The position numbers were made by a program, and so were the translations under genes. From contig JAFUJY010000260.1 in assembly GCA_017467985.1 (NCBI GenBank), positions 1-6,329 on the forward strand: a stretch of 6,329 nt of DNA, written 5' to 3'. The notes below the pieces were generated by a model. It was not told the origin of the DNA. It was given only the letters and a program-made list of their open reading frames with translations, and ran no database searches. Below are positions 1 to 6,079 of this stretch, in pieces. The stretch's first letter is position 1. Each line of letters starts with the position of its first letter. The DNA is from Bacillota bacterium (GTDB lineage: Bacteria > Bacillota > Clostridia > Lachnospirales > Bianqueaceae).

Positions 1-335
1 CAAACTCGGCCGGCCAAAGGTGTGGAACCCGTAACAATGGATACAAACATTCCCGCACTGATTCCTGCACCGCAGGCTCCCCAGAATCCACAAGCACCGC
101 CAGGCACTTTTTCCCCGCGACTGCTCATCTCTGCAAGAGCTACAGATAAATCAATCTCGCCGCCCGCATTTTTATAGGCCGTCAGCAGAGAGGATCCCAC
201 AATAATGTGATGTTCCGGACCATGCATGTGACAGAAGGGCTGGGCCACCAACTTCTCAAAAACCTCAAAGGGATTGTCTGAAGTTTCCTTCAGGCAGATT
301 CCCATAATTGTATCCACATAACATTCGTCTTTCAT
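1..335 (-). CDS. DUF5714 domain protein, C-terminally truncated by the window edge
   Basis: Reading leftward from ATG at 335-333, 111 codons stay open to the edge of the window, so the 3' end is missing. I read the product by eye as a compact DUF5714 protein, a family of unknown function. Visible hallmarks are FCHMHGPEHH at residues 34-43, the stretch SLLTAYKNAGGEI (49-61), an SRG motif (72-74) and PGGACGFWGACGA (78-90), followed by SIVTGSTPL (99-107). C35, H36, H38, H42, H43, C82 and C88 could bind a metal, but that is inference. There is no signal peptide. The start is well supported: GGAGG lies at 345-341, five bases before the ATG, and the ATG overlaps the TGA of the upstream hydrolase gene as ATGA, which suggests translational coupling. 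It is at least the fifth gene of the leftward operon. Family assignment is fairly sure; function is unknown. Confidence 0.8.
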   Translation of the reverse strand, partial: MKDECYVDTIMGICLKETSDNPFEVFEKLVAQPFCHMHGPEHHIIVGSSLLTAYKNAGGEIDLSVALAEMSSRGEKVPGGACGFWGACGAGISAGMFVSIVTGSTPLAGRV

Positions 336-1261
336 AGCTTCCTCCGCGCTGCTTCCATGAGCACATAAAAAGCCTGGGCCTCCGGTGCCACGCCAACTTC
401 ACGAAATGTAGGCATGCCGCACACATTCTGGACAAATCCATCTTCATCCACCTGACTGGCCGCCGCAGACCGCAGCTTTTCAGCCGTTTCCAGGTACTCT
501 TCCTCAAGCCAGCCGGACTTCACTCCCCGATAAATGGTATAGGCCACCATCTGAGACAGGTTCACTTCCTTAAACGACGAAGGATCGTCCAAAGTATTAT
601 GGAACATCCCATCCTCGGTCATATATTTCAGCACATTCCTCAGCAGCTTTTCATTGAATCGCTCCAACTTTTTACGATCATAACTTTCGGGCAAAAAGTC
701 AATCACTCGGGCGATGCCTGCCAGGGCCCAGCCATTACCCACGCCCCAGTAAGATCCGTCCCGATAATACTGCTCTTCTTCATGCCAAATATGTCGGCAC
801 AATCCGGCAACCGGGTCGTACAGCGCATCCAGATAGGCCCACAGCTGCTTCAAAGCCTCCTGAACATATCCCGCCGCTGCCAAAAAGGGCGGCAGCATGT
901 AGACCGAATCAATCCAAAACTCCGGCGCACGGCTTAAATGATACACCACGCCCTGTTCGCTGCGGGGTGCGCCCTCCAGGGCCCAATGTACCAGATGTTC
1001 CAGCGCTTCCTTATAATAAGGATCCTTCTGGGCCAAATACACCAAACTCTCGCCGATGCAACAGGCATCCGTGGGGCTCTCTCCCTGGCGATTCAACTGG
1101 GCCAGCCGACCATCGGGCAGACTCCGATACATGGCCGACCGCACCAACGGACGAAGCCAGTCTTCCCGGTCCCACTCCAGAGCCGCCTGGGCAGCCACGC
1201 CCTGCTCCCACGAAAACCGCTGCATGCCCATCATGGCATTAAATACTTTTTCTACACTCAT
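332..1261 (-). CDS. GH88/GH105-family glycoside hydrolase (YteR-like, 309 aa)
   Basis: The product resembles the (alpha/alpha)6-barrel unsaturated glucuronyl/rhamnogalacturonyl hydrolases of the Glyco_hydro_88 family, which hydrate the 4,5-double bond left by polysaccharide lyases and so release the sugar. Visible motifs are FSWEQGVAAQAAL (16-28), a conserved-looking Asp in SPTDACCIGESL (D65), WIDSVYMLPPFLA (116-128, with D118 at the usual catalytic-Asp position) and WGVGNGW (172-178). There is no signal peptide, so it should act in the cytoplasm on imported oligosaccharides. At 309 residues it is somewhat shorter than typical YteR-like enzymes. Odd point: characterised members usually read W-x-R-G-x-G-W, and here the arginine is valine (V174). 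The ATG overlaps the TGA of the YgiQ gene (ATGA), and the only ribosome binding site is a weak AAAGG within that gene's lysine-rich tail. No lyase, pectin or sugar-uptake genes lie nearby, so the substrate cannot be named. Confidence 0.85.
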   Translation of the reverse strand: MSVEKVFNAMMGMQRFSWEQGVAAQAALEWDREDWLRPLVRSAMYRSLPDGRLAQLNRQGESPTDACCIGESLVYLAQKDPYYKEALEHLVHWALEGAPRSEQGVVYHLSRAPEFWIDSVYMLPPFLAAAGYVQEALKQLWAYLDALYDPVAGLCRHIWHEEEQYYRDGSYWGVGNGWALAGIARVIDFLPESYDRKKLERFNEKLLRNVLKYMTEDGMFHNTLDDPSSFKEVNLSQMVAYTIYRGVKSGWLEEEYLETAEKLRSAAASQVDEDGFVQNVCGMPTFREVGVAPEAQAFYVLMEAARRKL

Positions 1262-3141
1262 CGCTTTTTACCTTTTTTCGCCGGCGGGGTATTCTTCTTA
1301 TAACCGCCGCCTTTTTTCACTGGCGCACCATCAGGCTTTTTCGGGGCAATCTTCCGAGGGAAGATCAAACACTTGGGCCCAAAACCAATCAAATCATCCC
1401 GACCGGCCCGAATCAGTGCCTCCCGCACCAGCTCATAATTGGCCGGATTACGGTACTGGATCAGTGCCCGCTGCATGGCCTTTTCGTGAGGGTTATGGGT
1501 GACATATACCGGCTGCATGTTTCGAGGATCCACCCCGGTATAATACATGCAGGTGGAAATCGTAGAAGGTGTGGGATAAAAATCCTGCACCTGTTCGGGC
1601 ATATAACCAATGTCTCGCAGATACTCTGCCAGTTCCACCGCTTCCTTCAGGGAAGAACCGGGATGTGACGACATCAGGTAAGGCACCACAAACTGCTTCA
1701 TGCCCAGCTTGTCATTCACTTTTTTATACTTCTCGATAAATGCCCGGTACACATCGTTGCTGGGCTTACCCATCAGGGCCAGCACCTTGTCAGAAACATG
1801 CTCCGGCGCCACCTTCAGCTGACCGCTCACATGATGCTGGCACAACTCGTGAATAAACGTGTCTTTTTTGTCCGCCATCACATAGTCAAATCGAATACCG
1901 GACCGAATAAATACTTTTTTCACCTTGGGGATCTTACGCATCTTGCGCAGCAGCTCCAGATAATCACTGTGATCCACCTTCAGATTGGGACAGGGCTTGG
2001 GGAACAGGCACTGGCGGTTCTTGCACACGCCCTTCTCCAGCTGTTTTTCACAGGAGGGGTAACGGAAATTGGCGCTGGGGCCACCTACATCATGGATGTA
2101 GCCCTTAAATTCCGGATCGTGGGTCATCTGCTCTGCTTCCACCAGCAACGACTCGTGGCTGCGGGACTGGATAATCCGTCCCTGATGGAAGGTCAAGGCA
2201 CAGAAACTACAGCCGCCAAAGCATCCTCGGCAACTGGTCAAACTAAACTTAATCTCCGAAATGGCGGGCACACCACCCAGTGCCTCATAAGAAGGATGAT
2301 AGGTCCGCATATAAGGCAGGCTGTATATCCGGTCCATCTCAGACTGGGAAAGGGGCTTGGCCGGCGGGTTCTGCACCACGTATCGGTCCCCGTACTGCTC
2401 CACCAGACGCTTGCCGCTGAAGGGGTCCGTATTGCAGTACTGGGTATAAAAACTTCTGGCATAATTCAGCTTGTCCGCCTTCAGGTCCTCATAGGTGGGC
2501 AAAAACTCAGCATCGTACACACTTTCCAGAGACTTGGTCTTGTACACCGTGCCATCCACAAAAGTGATATCCTTTACCGCAATACCACTGGAAAGGGCAT
2601 CCGCAATCTCCACAATACTACGCTCACCCATGCCATATGCCAACAGATCTGCCTGGCTATCCAGCAAAATACTGCGCTTCAGGCTGTCACTCCAATAGTC
2701 ATAATGGGCCAAGCGGCGCAGGCTGGCCTCAATACCGCCGATGATAATGGGCACATCCTTGTAGGTATGACGAATCAAATTACAATACACCACCGTGGCG
2801 TGATCCGGCCGCTTGCCAATCACCCCACCGGGAGTATAAGCATCTGTCTGACGGCGCTTCTTGGACACGGAATAATGATTCACCATGGAATCCATATTAC
2901 CGCTGCTCACCAAAAAGCCCAGACGGGGCCGGCCAAACACATTGATGCTCTCATCATCCTTCCAGTCCGGCTGGGAGATGATCCCCACCTTGTAACCATT
3001 TGCCTCCAAAATACGGCTAATAATGGCCGGTCCAAAGGAGGAATGGTCCACATAAGCGTCCCCAATTACATAAGCAAAATCCACTTGCTCCCACCCGCGG
3101 CTTTTCATATCCTCACGGGAAATGGGCAGAAAATCTCTCAT
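1258..3141 (-). CDS. ygiQ: YgiQ-family radical SAM protein
   Basis: This is a 627-residue member of the YgiQ (UPF0313) family, radical SAM proteins whose reaction is unknown. The N-terminus (FLPISREDMKSRGW, then GDAYVDHSSFGPAIISRIL) and the IIGGIEASLRRLAHYDYW region at about 133-150 are typical of the family. The cluster-binding motif CFGGCSFC is at residues 307-314 (C307, C311, C314), giving CX3CX2C for a [4Fe-4S] cluster that cleaves S-adenosylmethionine. A second cysteine group follows at C364, C373, C378 and C384. The last 27 or so residues are rich in Lys, Pro and Gly. I start it at ATG 3141 because GGAGGT lies at 3151-3146 with good spacing and family members begin M-x-x-FLP. An in-frame ATG at 3153 would add four residues (MEVP) and overlap the upstream TAA, but has no visible binding site. 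It is the third gene of the operon; its stop overlaps the hydrolase start. Confidence 0.95.
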   Translation of the reverse strand: MRDFLPISREDMKSRGWEQVDFAYVIGDAYVDHSSFGPAIISRILEANGYKVGIISQPDWKDDESINVFGRPRLGFLVSSGNMDSMVNHYSVSKKRRQTDAYTPGGVIGKRPDHATVVYCNLIRHTYKDVPIIIGGIEASLRRLAHYDYWSDSLKRSILLDSQADLLAYGMGERSIVEIADALSSGIAVKDITFVDGTVYKTKSLESVYDAEFLPTYEDLKADKLNYARSFYTQYCNTDPFSGKRLVEQYGDRYVVQNPPAKPLSQSEMDRIYSLPYMRTYHPSYEALGGVPAISEIKFSLTSCRGCFGGCSFCALTFHQGRIIQSRSHESLLVEAEQMTHDPEFKGYIHDVGGPSANFRYPSCEKQLEKGVCKNRQCLFPKPCPNLKVDHSDYLELLRKMRKIPKVKKVFIRSGIRFDYVMADKKDTFIHELCQHHVSGQLKVAPEHVSDKVLALMGKPSNDVYRAFIEKYKKVNDKLGMKQFVVPYLMSSHPGSSLKEAVELAEYLRDIGYMPEQVQDFYPTPSTISTCMYYTGVDPRNMQPVYVTHNPHEKAMQRALIQYRNPANYELVREALIRAGRDDLIGFGPKCLIFPRKIAPKKPDGAPVKKGGGYKKNTPPAKKGKKR

Positions 3142-3145
3142 AGGT

Positions 3146-3151
3146 ACCTCC
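3146..3151 (-). promoter_or_regulatory. Ribosome binding site deciding the start of the YgiQ gene
   Basis: GGAGGT lies four bases before ATG 3141. It begins inside the alternative ATG at 3153-3151, within the string TAATGGAGGTACCTATG, so it cannot serve that earlier start. Confidence 0.7.
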
Positions 3152-3152
3152 A

Positions 3153-3548
3153 TTACGGCAATTTCTTACCGCACTTATTACAAAATTCAAAATCCTCTCC
3201 TACCGCATTGCCGCAGTAAGGACAAAAACGATTGTCTTCACTTACACTAGAGGTCTGTCCCCAAATGTCGCTGCTGGTCTGGGCACCAAAACGCTGGTTA
3301 AAAGGATCTGCCTCTTCATGCCCCTCCACAATATCATACTCCGAATAACGATTTTTTCCGGTGGCGTTCTTGAAGTTATACACAGCCTGCACGATTGCCA
3401 CAACGACAAAAATAATACCGAAAATCCCCATAAATCCGGCACCCATGCTCACCGCCATAATCGTCCAGAACACGCCAAACAGTGCAACAACAATTCCCAT
3501 GAATCCTCCCATCATCGACGGGCCACGACCTGGCTTAATACTTTTCAT
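3153..3548 (-). CDS. Small membrane protein with C-terminal zinc ribbon
   Basis: The product is 131 residues from ATG 3548. It has a short basic N-terminus (MKSIKPGRG), two hydrophobic, glycine-rich helices at about 13-34 and 38-57, a polar linker (about 60-107) and a zinc ribbon FCPYCGNAVGEDFEFCNKCGKKL with C109, C112, C123 and C126. This predicts a membrane-anchored protein whose metal-binding tail is on the same side as the N-terminus, probably the cytoplasm. No enzymatic motif is visible, and no specific function can be given; such ribbons often mediate protein or nucleic-acid contacts. An upstream in-frame ATG at 3566 would add six residues (MRRSLR), but the AGGAGG at 3563-3558 fits the start at 3548. 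The gene overlaps the end of the ATPase gene by 14 bp and is followed 11 bp later by the YgiQ start, so it sits firmly inside the operon. Confidence 0.85.
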   Translation of the reverse strand: MKSIKPGRGPSMMGGFMGIVVALFGVFWTIMAVSMGAGFMGIFGIIFVVVAIVQAVYNFKNATGKNRYSEYDIVEGHEEADPFNQRFGAQTSSDIWGQTSSVSEDNRFCPYCGNAVGEDFEFCNKCGKKLP

Positions 3549-4404
3549 TCTTAAACTCCTCCTCATGCTTTTTGAAAAATTCGTAATATGTTCTTACATT
3601 TCCCAGCTCTGTCCACCTGCGCACCTGCACCGGTGTGCAGTCCATATCATACACCTTCGCATCCTGCATGGCAAGCAGAAAGGGTGAATGGGTAGCAATC
3701 ACAAACTGGCAGCCAAAAAATCTGGTGGAATCCTCAATAAACTTCACTAGTTCCTGCTGCCGCTGGGGCGACAAGCTGTTTTCCGGCTCATCCAGCAAAT
3801 ACAGACCATCCTCCGTGATCTTGTCCGTACAATACTGAAACGCACTCTCTCCATTGGAATGTTCCCGCACATTGGCCGCGTTGTGTTCCCGCACATATCG
3901 GGACTGGGTACGACTGCGGGCACTGTTCATCTTTTTCAGGCGATCATAATCCTCCAACGACTGCATCTGAAACTTAGCCCGTTTCATATTCTGATACTCA
4001 TCGTACAGTTCTTCCCGGTGCCGATCCACCCCTGCGTTGATGGTCCGCAGATTCAGCATAAAATCAAACACATCGTCGCTGGTCACAATCCGACTATCCG
4101 ATGAAATCTCCCCTTCCAGATCGTAATCGCACAGTCTTGTATAATCCTCAAAAAAATTCGTTCGATTATACAAGGTGTCCCTTTGCAGCCGCAATTTCTC
4201 CGCAATGATATTTAGAACCGTGGTCTTACCGGAACCATTGCCGCCGTACAAAATCGTAATCGGCTCAAAGGACAGCTCCGTCAGGGCCTTTTGGGGCAGC
4301 ACCTGAAAGGGATAGTAGGTGTTAAAACACCTACGCTGCAGATTGTTGAAAAAATCAAACTCCCGATCCCCCGACGGGAAATAAAAGTTGGATAAGTATA
4401 GCAT
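3535..4404 (-). CDS. Stand-alone AAA/ABC-type ATPase (289 aa)
   Basis: The product is a soluble P-loop ATPase of the ABC/SMC-like class usually annotated 'AAA family ATPase'. In order: Walker A GGNGSGKTT (54-62, K60), an insertion rich in charged residues with likely coiled-coil character (about 126-175), an ABC-type signature SNGES (183-187), Walker B LYLLDEPE (201-208, D205 and E206) and a switch histidine in ATHSPFL (H239). It has no membrane segment, nuclease, TOPRIM or DNA-binding domain that I can recognise, so the task driven by ATP hydrolysis is unknown. The ATG at 4404 is preceded by a doubled binding site, AGGAGGGAGGAG (4420-4409). It is the first gene of the leftward operon, directly behind a consensus promoter, and overlaps the next gene by 14 bp. 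Odd features are a VREH repeat before the signature (171-174 and 179-182) and a 9-bp-arm inverted repeat near the 5' end. DNA repair, stress or defence roles are possible but unsupported. Confidence 0.88.
   Translation of the reverse strand: MLYLSNFYFPSGDREFDFFNNLQRRCFNTYYPFQVLPQKALTELSFEPITILYGGNGSGKTTVLNIIAEKLRLQRDTLYNRTNFFEDYTRLCDYDLEGEISSDSRIVTSDDVFDFMLNLRTINAGVDRHREELYDEYQNMKRAKFQMQSLEDYDRLKKMNSARSRTQSRYVREHNAANVREHSNGESAFQYCTDKITEDGLYLLDEPENSLSPQRQQELVKFIEDSTRFFGCQFVIATHSPFLLAMQDAKVYDMDCTPVQVRRWTELGNVRTYYEFFKKHEEEFKNEKY
3556..3563 (-). promoter_or_regulatory. Ribosome binding site deciding the start of the zinc-ribbon gene
   Basis: AGGAGGAG lies seven bases upstream of ATG 3548, within the last codons of the ATPase gene (Glu-Glu-Glu). 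It immediately follows the alternative ATG at 3566, so it can serve only the 3548 start. Confidence 0.7.
4315..4334. repeat. Inverted repeat with 9-bp arms inside the ATPase gene
   Basis: GTAGGTGTT (4315-4323) and AACACCTAC (4326-4334) are perfect reverse complements separated by two bases. In RNA this would form at least a seven-pair stem with a six-base loop, about 70-90 bases into the coding region (residues about 24-30). It is not followed by a T run in either direction, so it is not a terminator. It could be an operator-like site, an mRNA hairpin or chance. Confidence 0.5.
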
Positions 4405-4408
4405 TAAA

Positions 4409-4420
4409 CTCCTCCCTCCT
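4409..4420 (-). promoter_or_regulatory. Doubled ribosome binding site of the ATPase gene
   Basis: AGGAGGGAGGAG on the minus strand contains two overlapping Shine-Dalgarno cores. It ends four bases before the ATG at 4404 and fixes that start. It begins only one or two bases after the predicted transcription start. Confidence 0.8.
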
Positions 4421-4427
4421 AACTTTT

Positions 4428-4456
4428 ATTATATCCTTTCCCACACTTCTTGTCAA
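4428..4456 (-). promoter_or_regulatory. Consensus sigma-A promoter of the leftward operon
   Basis: On the minus strand TTGACA (4456-4451) and TATAAT (4433-4428) are separated by exactly 17 bp, matching the housekeeping consensus at all twelve positions. Transcription should begin near 4422-4421. That leaves a leader of only about 18 bases before the ATG at 4404, with the ribosome binding site almost at the 5' end. Strong constitutive transcription, or control by a repressor, is the expected outcome (inference). Confidence 0.88.
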
Positions 4457-4486
4457 TCACCACGCACCTTTTCTCCCCTTCCGTAA

Positions 4487-4504
4487 TATCCTATACTATC
4501 CTAT
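4487..4504. repeat. Two TATCCTAT direct repeats one helical turn apart
   Basis: TATCCTAT occurs at 4487-4494 and again at 4497-4504, 10 bp start to start, so both copies face the same side of the helix. They overlap the presumed -10 region of the ABC transporter genes. A related ATATCCT is at 4431-4437, beside the -10 box of the divergent operon. A regulator binding site is possible but unproven. Confidence 0.4.
4492..4497 (+). promoter_or_regulatory. Possible -10 box for the rightward ABC transporter operon
   Basis: TATACT at 4492-4497 matches the -10 consensus at five of six positions and would start transcription near 4504, just before the ribosome binding site at 4511-4518. The sequence 17 bp upstream (4469-4474, TTTTCT) is a poor -35 element, so the promoter would be weak or need an activator. 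It is embedded in two copies of TATCCTAT. Confidence 0.35.
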
Positions 4505-4510
4505 TTGCAC

Positions 4511-4518
4511 AAGGAGGT
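4511..4518 (+). promoter_or_regulatory. Ribosome binding site deciding the GTG start of the ABC ATPase
   Basis: AAGGAGGT lies seven bases (counted from GG) before GTG 4525. There is no ATG in frame nearby; the only other upstream candidate is a TTG at 4450, which has no binding site and overlaps the divergent promoter. Confidence 0.85.
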
Positions 4519-4524
4519 ACTGCC

Positions 4525-5301
4525 GTGGCTGCATTACTTTCTGTTCACGATCTGTGCTACACTTACCACACGCCCAAGGCTGATACGCCGGCACTGGCTG
4601 ACATCAGCTTTTCCGTGGAAAAGGGCGAATTTGTCAGCATTGTCGGGCCTTCTGGCTGCGGCAAATCCACACTTTTATCGCTGGTCGCAGGATTAGCAAT
4701 ACCCGATCAGGGACACATCACCCTGCATACCCAAGCTTCTCATCCGGTGGGGTACATGTTTCAGCGGGATCATCTGTTGGAATGGCGCAGTATTTTTTCC
4801 AATGCCTGCCTGGGGCTGGAGATCCGAGGTGCCATGAATGACAAAAATCAAGAAAATGTACGTCAGATGCTACGACAATATGGCCTGGGAGACTTTATGG
4901 AGCACCGTCCCTCTCAGCTTTCCGGCGGCATGCGCCAGCGGGCGGCGTTGGTGCGTACACTGGCACTGCAGCCAGAGCTGTTACTGCTGGATGAACCATT
5001 TTCTGCCCTGGATTATCAGACCCGCATCACCGTTGCAGATGAGATCTGGCAGATTCTGCGGCAAAGCGGCAAAACGGCGGTGTTGGTGACCCATGATATT
5101 TCCGAGGCAATCAGCCTAGGAGACCGCGTTATGGTACTGTCTGCCCGACCGGGACGGATTATGTACGATATCAGGACGGACTTCGGACCGGACCGTACCC
5201 CTTTGTCGGTACGCAGCCATCCCGCATTTCAGACCTATTTTCAGCAGATTTGGCAGGCCATGGTCCAAATGGAAGGAGTTGATCATCATGGCAAGTCGTG
5301 A
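4525..5301 (+). CDS. ABC importer ATP-binding protein (nitrate/sulfonate/taurine class)
   Basis: This is the energy-coupling subunit of an importer, 258 residues from a GTG start. All nucleotide-binding motifs are present: Walker A GPSGCGKST (41-49), Q-loop Q80 in GYMFQRDHLLEWRS, signature LSGGMRQR (132-139), Walker B LLLLDEP (152-158), D-loop SALD (160-163) and switch H190 in VTHD. The MFQRDHLLEWRS region and the VLSARPGRI stretch (204-212) are typical of the SsuB/TauB/NrtD-like group, which serves sulfonates, taurine, nitrate, bicarbonate or thiamine precursors. Nothing in the sequence tells which. It works at the cytoplasmic face with the permease encoded next, whose start overlaps its last 14 bp. 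The GTG start is chosen from the AAGGAGGT at 4511-4518; the reading frame extends back to a TTG at 4450 that lies in the divergent promoter and is not credible. Confidence 0.93.
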   Translation: MAALLSVHDLCYTYHTPKADTPALADISFSVEKGEFVSIVGPSGCGKSTLLSLVAGLAIPDQGHITLHTQASHPVGYMFQRDHLLEWRSIFSNACLGLEIRGAMNDKNQENVRQMLRQYGLGDFMEHRPSQLSGGMRQRAALVRTLALQPELLLLDEPFSALDYQTRITVADEIWQILRQSGKTAVLVTHDISEAISLGDRVMVLSARPGRIMYDIRTDFGPDRTPLSVRSHPAFQTYFQQIWQAMVQMEGVDHHGKS

Positions 5302-6076
5302 ACAATATCTAAAAGACCTTCGCATTCGCGCCCATGTCATTACCCTTGGCCGCATTGCCGTACTGGTTCTTTTCCTGGCACTGTGGGAGTTCTCTGCTCG
5401 TGTCGGCTGGCTGGATACTTTTATTTTTTCCTCGCCGGTGGCGCTGTGGCACACCTTTATTGACATGGTCAGGGACGGATCTATTTTCCTGCATACTGGC
5501 ATTACCCTGTATGAAACTTTGCTCAGCTTTATGATCAGTACCATCCTGGGCATTATTATTGCCGTTCTGCTGTGGTGGTGTCCCCGGGTGCGGGATATCA
5601 GCGAACCCTACTGGGTGGCGCTGAACAGCTTGCCCAAATCCGCCTTGGCGCCCATCCTCATCGTATGGTTCGGTAACACCACTAAGTCCATCCTGATCAC
5701 ATCCATTTCACTGACCATCGTTTCTACCATTTTGACCATGCTGAACGGCTTTCTGTCCGTGGATCCGGATAAACTCACGCTGATCCGCTCCTTTGGCGGC
5801 ACCAAGCGGCAGATCCTCACCAAAATTCTGCTGCCGGGGAATATCCCCGTACTCATGAATGTGCTGAAGGTCAATATTGGCCTGTGTCTGATCGGCGTCA
5901 TCATCGGTGAATTCCTCTCCGCCAAGGCGGGCCTGGGGTACTTGATCATCTATGGAAGTCAGATTTTTAAGATGAACTGGGTCATCTTGAGCATCCTCAT
6001 CCTCTGCCTATTGGCCGTTGCTTTTTATCAGCTCATCCTCTGGATTGCCACAATTTACGAAAAACGCCGGGGCTAA
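5288..6076 (+). CDS. ABC importer permease (SsuC/TauC-like, BPD_transp_1)
   Basis: The product is a 262-residue integral membrane protein with about six predicted helices (roughly 18-38, 75-97, 108-128, 133-154, 193-213 and 230-256) and a short charged N-terminus. The cytoplasmic coupling (EAA) loop is visible at about 161-187, ending GGTKRQILTKILLPGNIP. Family members form a homodimeric channel paired with two copies of the ATPase encoded just upstream. It belongs with permeases for nitrate, sulfonate, taurine or thiamine-precursor uptake; the substrate is not determinable here. I start it at ATG 5288, with AAGGAG at 5273-5278, overlapping the end of the ATPase gene by 14 bp; a TTG at 5279 is a less likely alternative. 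No substrate-binding protein gene follows. Length and motifs look complete. Confidence 0.93.
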   Translation: MASREQYLKDLRIRAHVITLGRIAVLVLFLALWEFSARVGWLDTFIFSSPVALWHTFIDMVRDGSIFLHTGITLYETLLSFMISTILGIIIAVLLWWCPRVRDISEPYWVALNSLPKSALAPILIVWFGNTTKSILITSISLTIVSTILTMLNGFLSVDPDKLTLIRSFGGTKRQILTKILLPGNIPVLMNVLKVNIGLCLIGVIIGEFLSAKAGLGYLIIYGSQIFKMNWVILSILILCLLAVAFYQLILWIATIYEKRRG

Positions 6077-6079
6077 TGG

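Noticed and set aside
265..507. An 80-codon minus-strand frame between the hydrolase and DUF5714 genes
   Set aside because: It overlaps both genes in another frame, and neither its start nor its sequence is supported; the DUF5714 start at 335 explains the region.
1798..3219. A 473-codon open frame on the plus strand opposite the YgiQ gene
   Set aside because: It lies wholly antisense to a clear radical SAM gene. Its translation is rich in His, Leu, Gln and Thr with no recognisable domain, as expected for the complement of a codon-biased gene.
3535..4404. The ATPase as part of an anti-phage system
   Set aside because: No nuclease, TOPRIM, reverse transcriptase, toxin or other defence gene accompanies it, and its neighbours look metabolic or uncharacterised. 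The ATPase fold alone does not support the claim.
4450..4524. A 25-residue N-terminal extension of the ABC ATPase from TTG 4450
   Set aside because: It has no ribosome binding site and overlaps the divergent promoter. The GTG at 4525 has a strong site, and its product begins where family members begin.
4405..4524. A riboswitch or RNA gene in the divergent intergenic region
   Set aside because: Both predicted leaders are about 20 bases or less, and I see no conserved stem or TPP-type box; the space is filled by promoters and ribosome binding sites.
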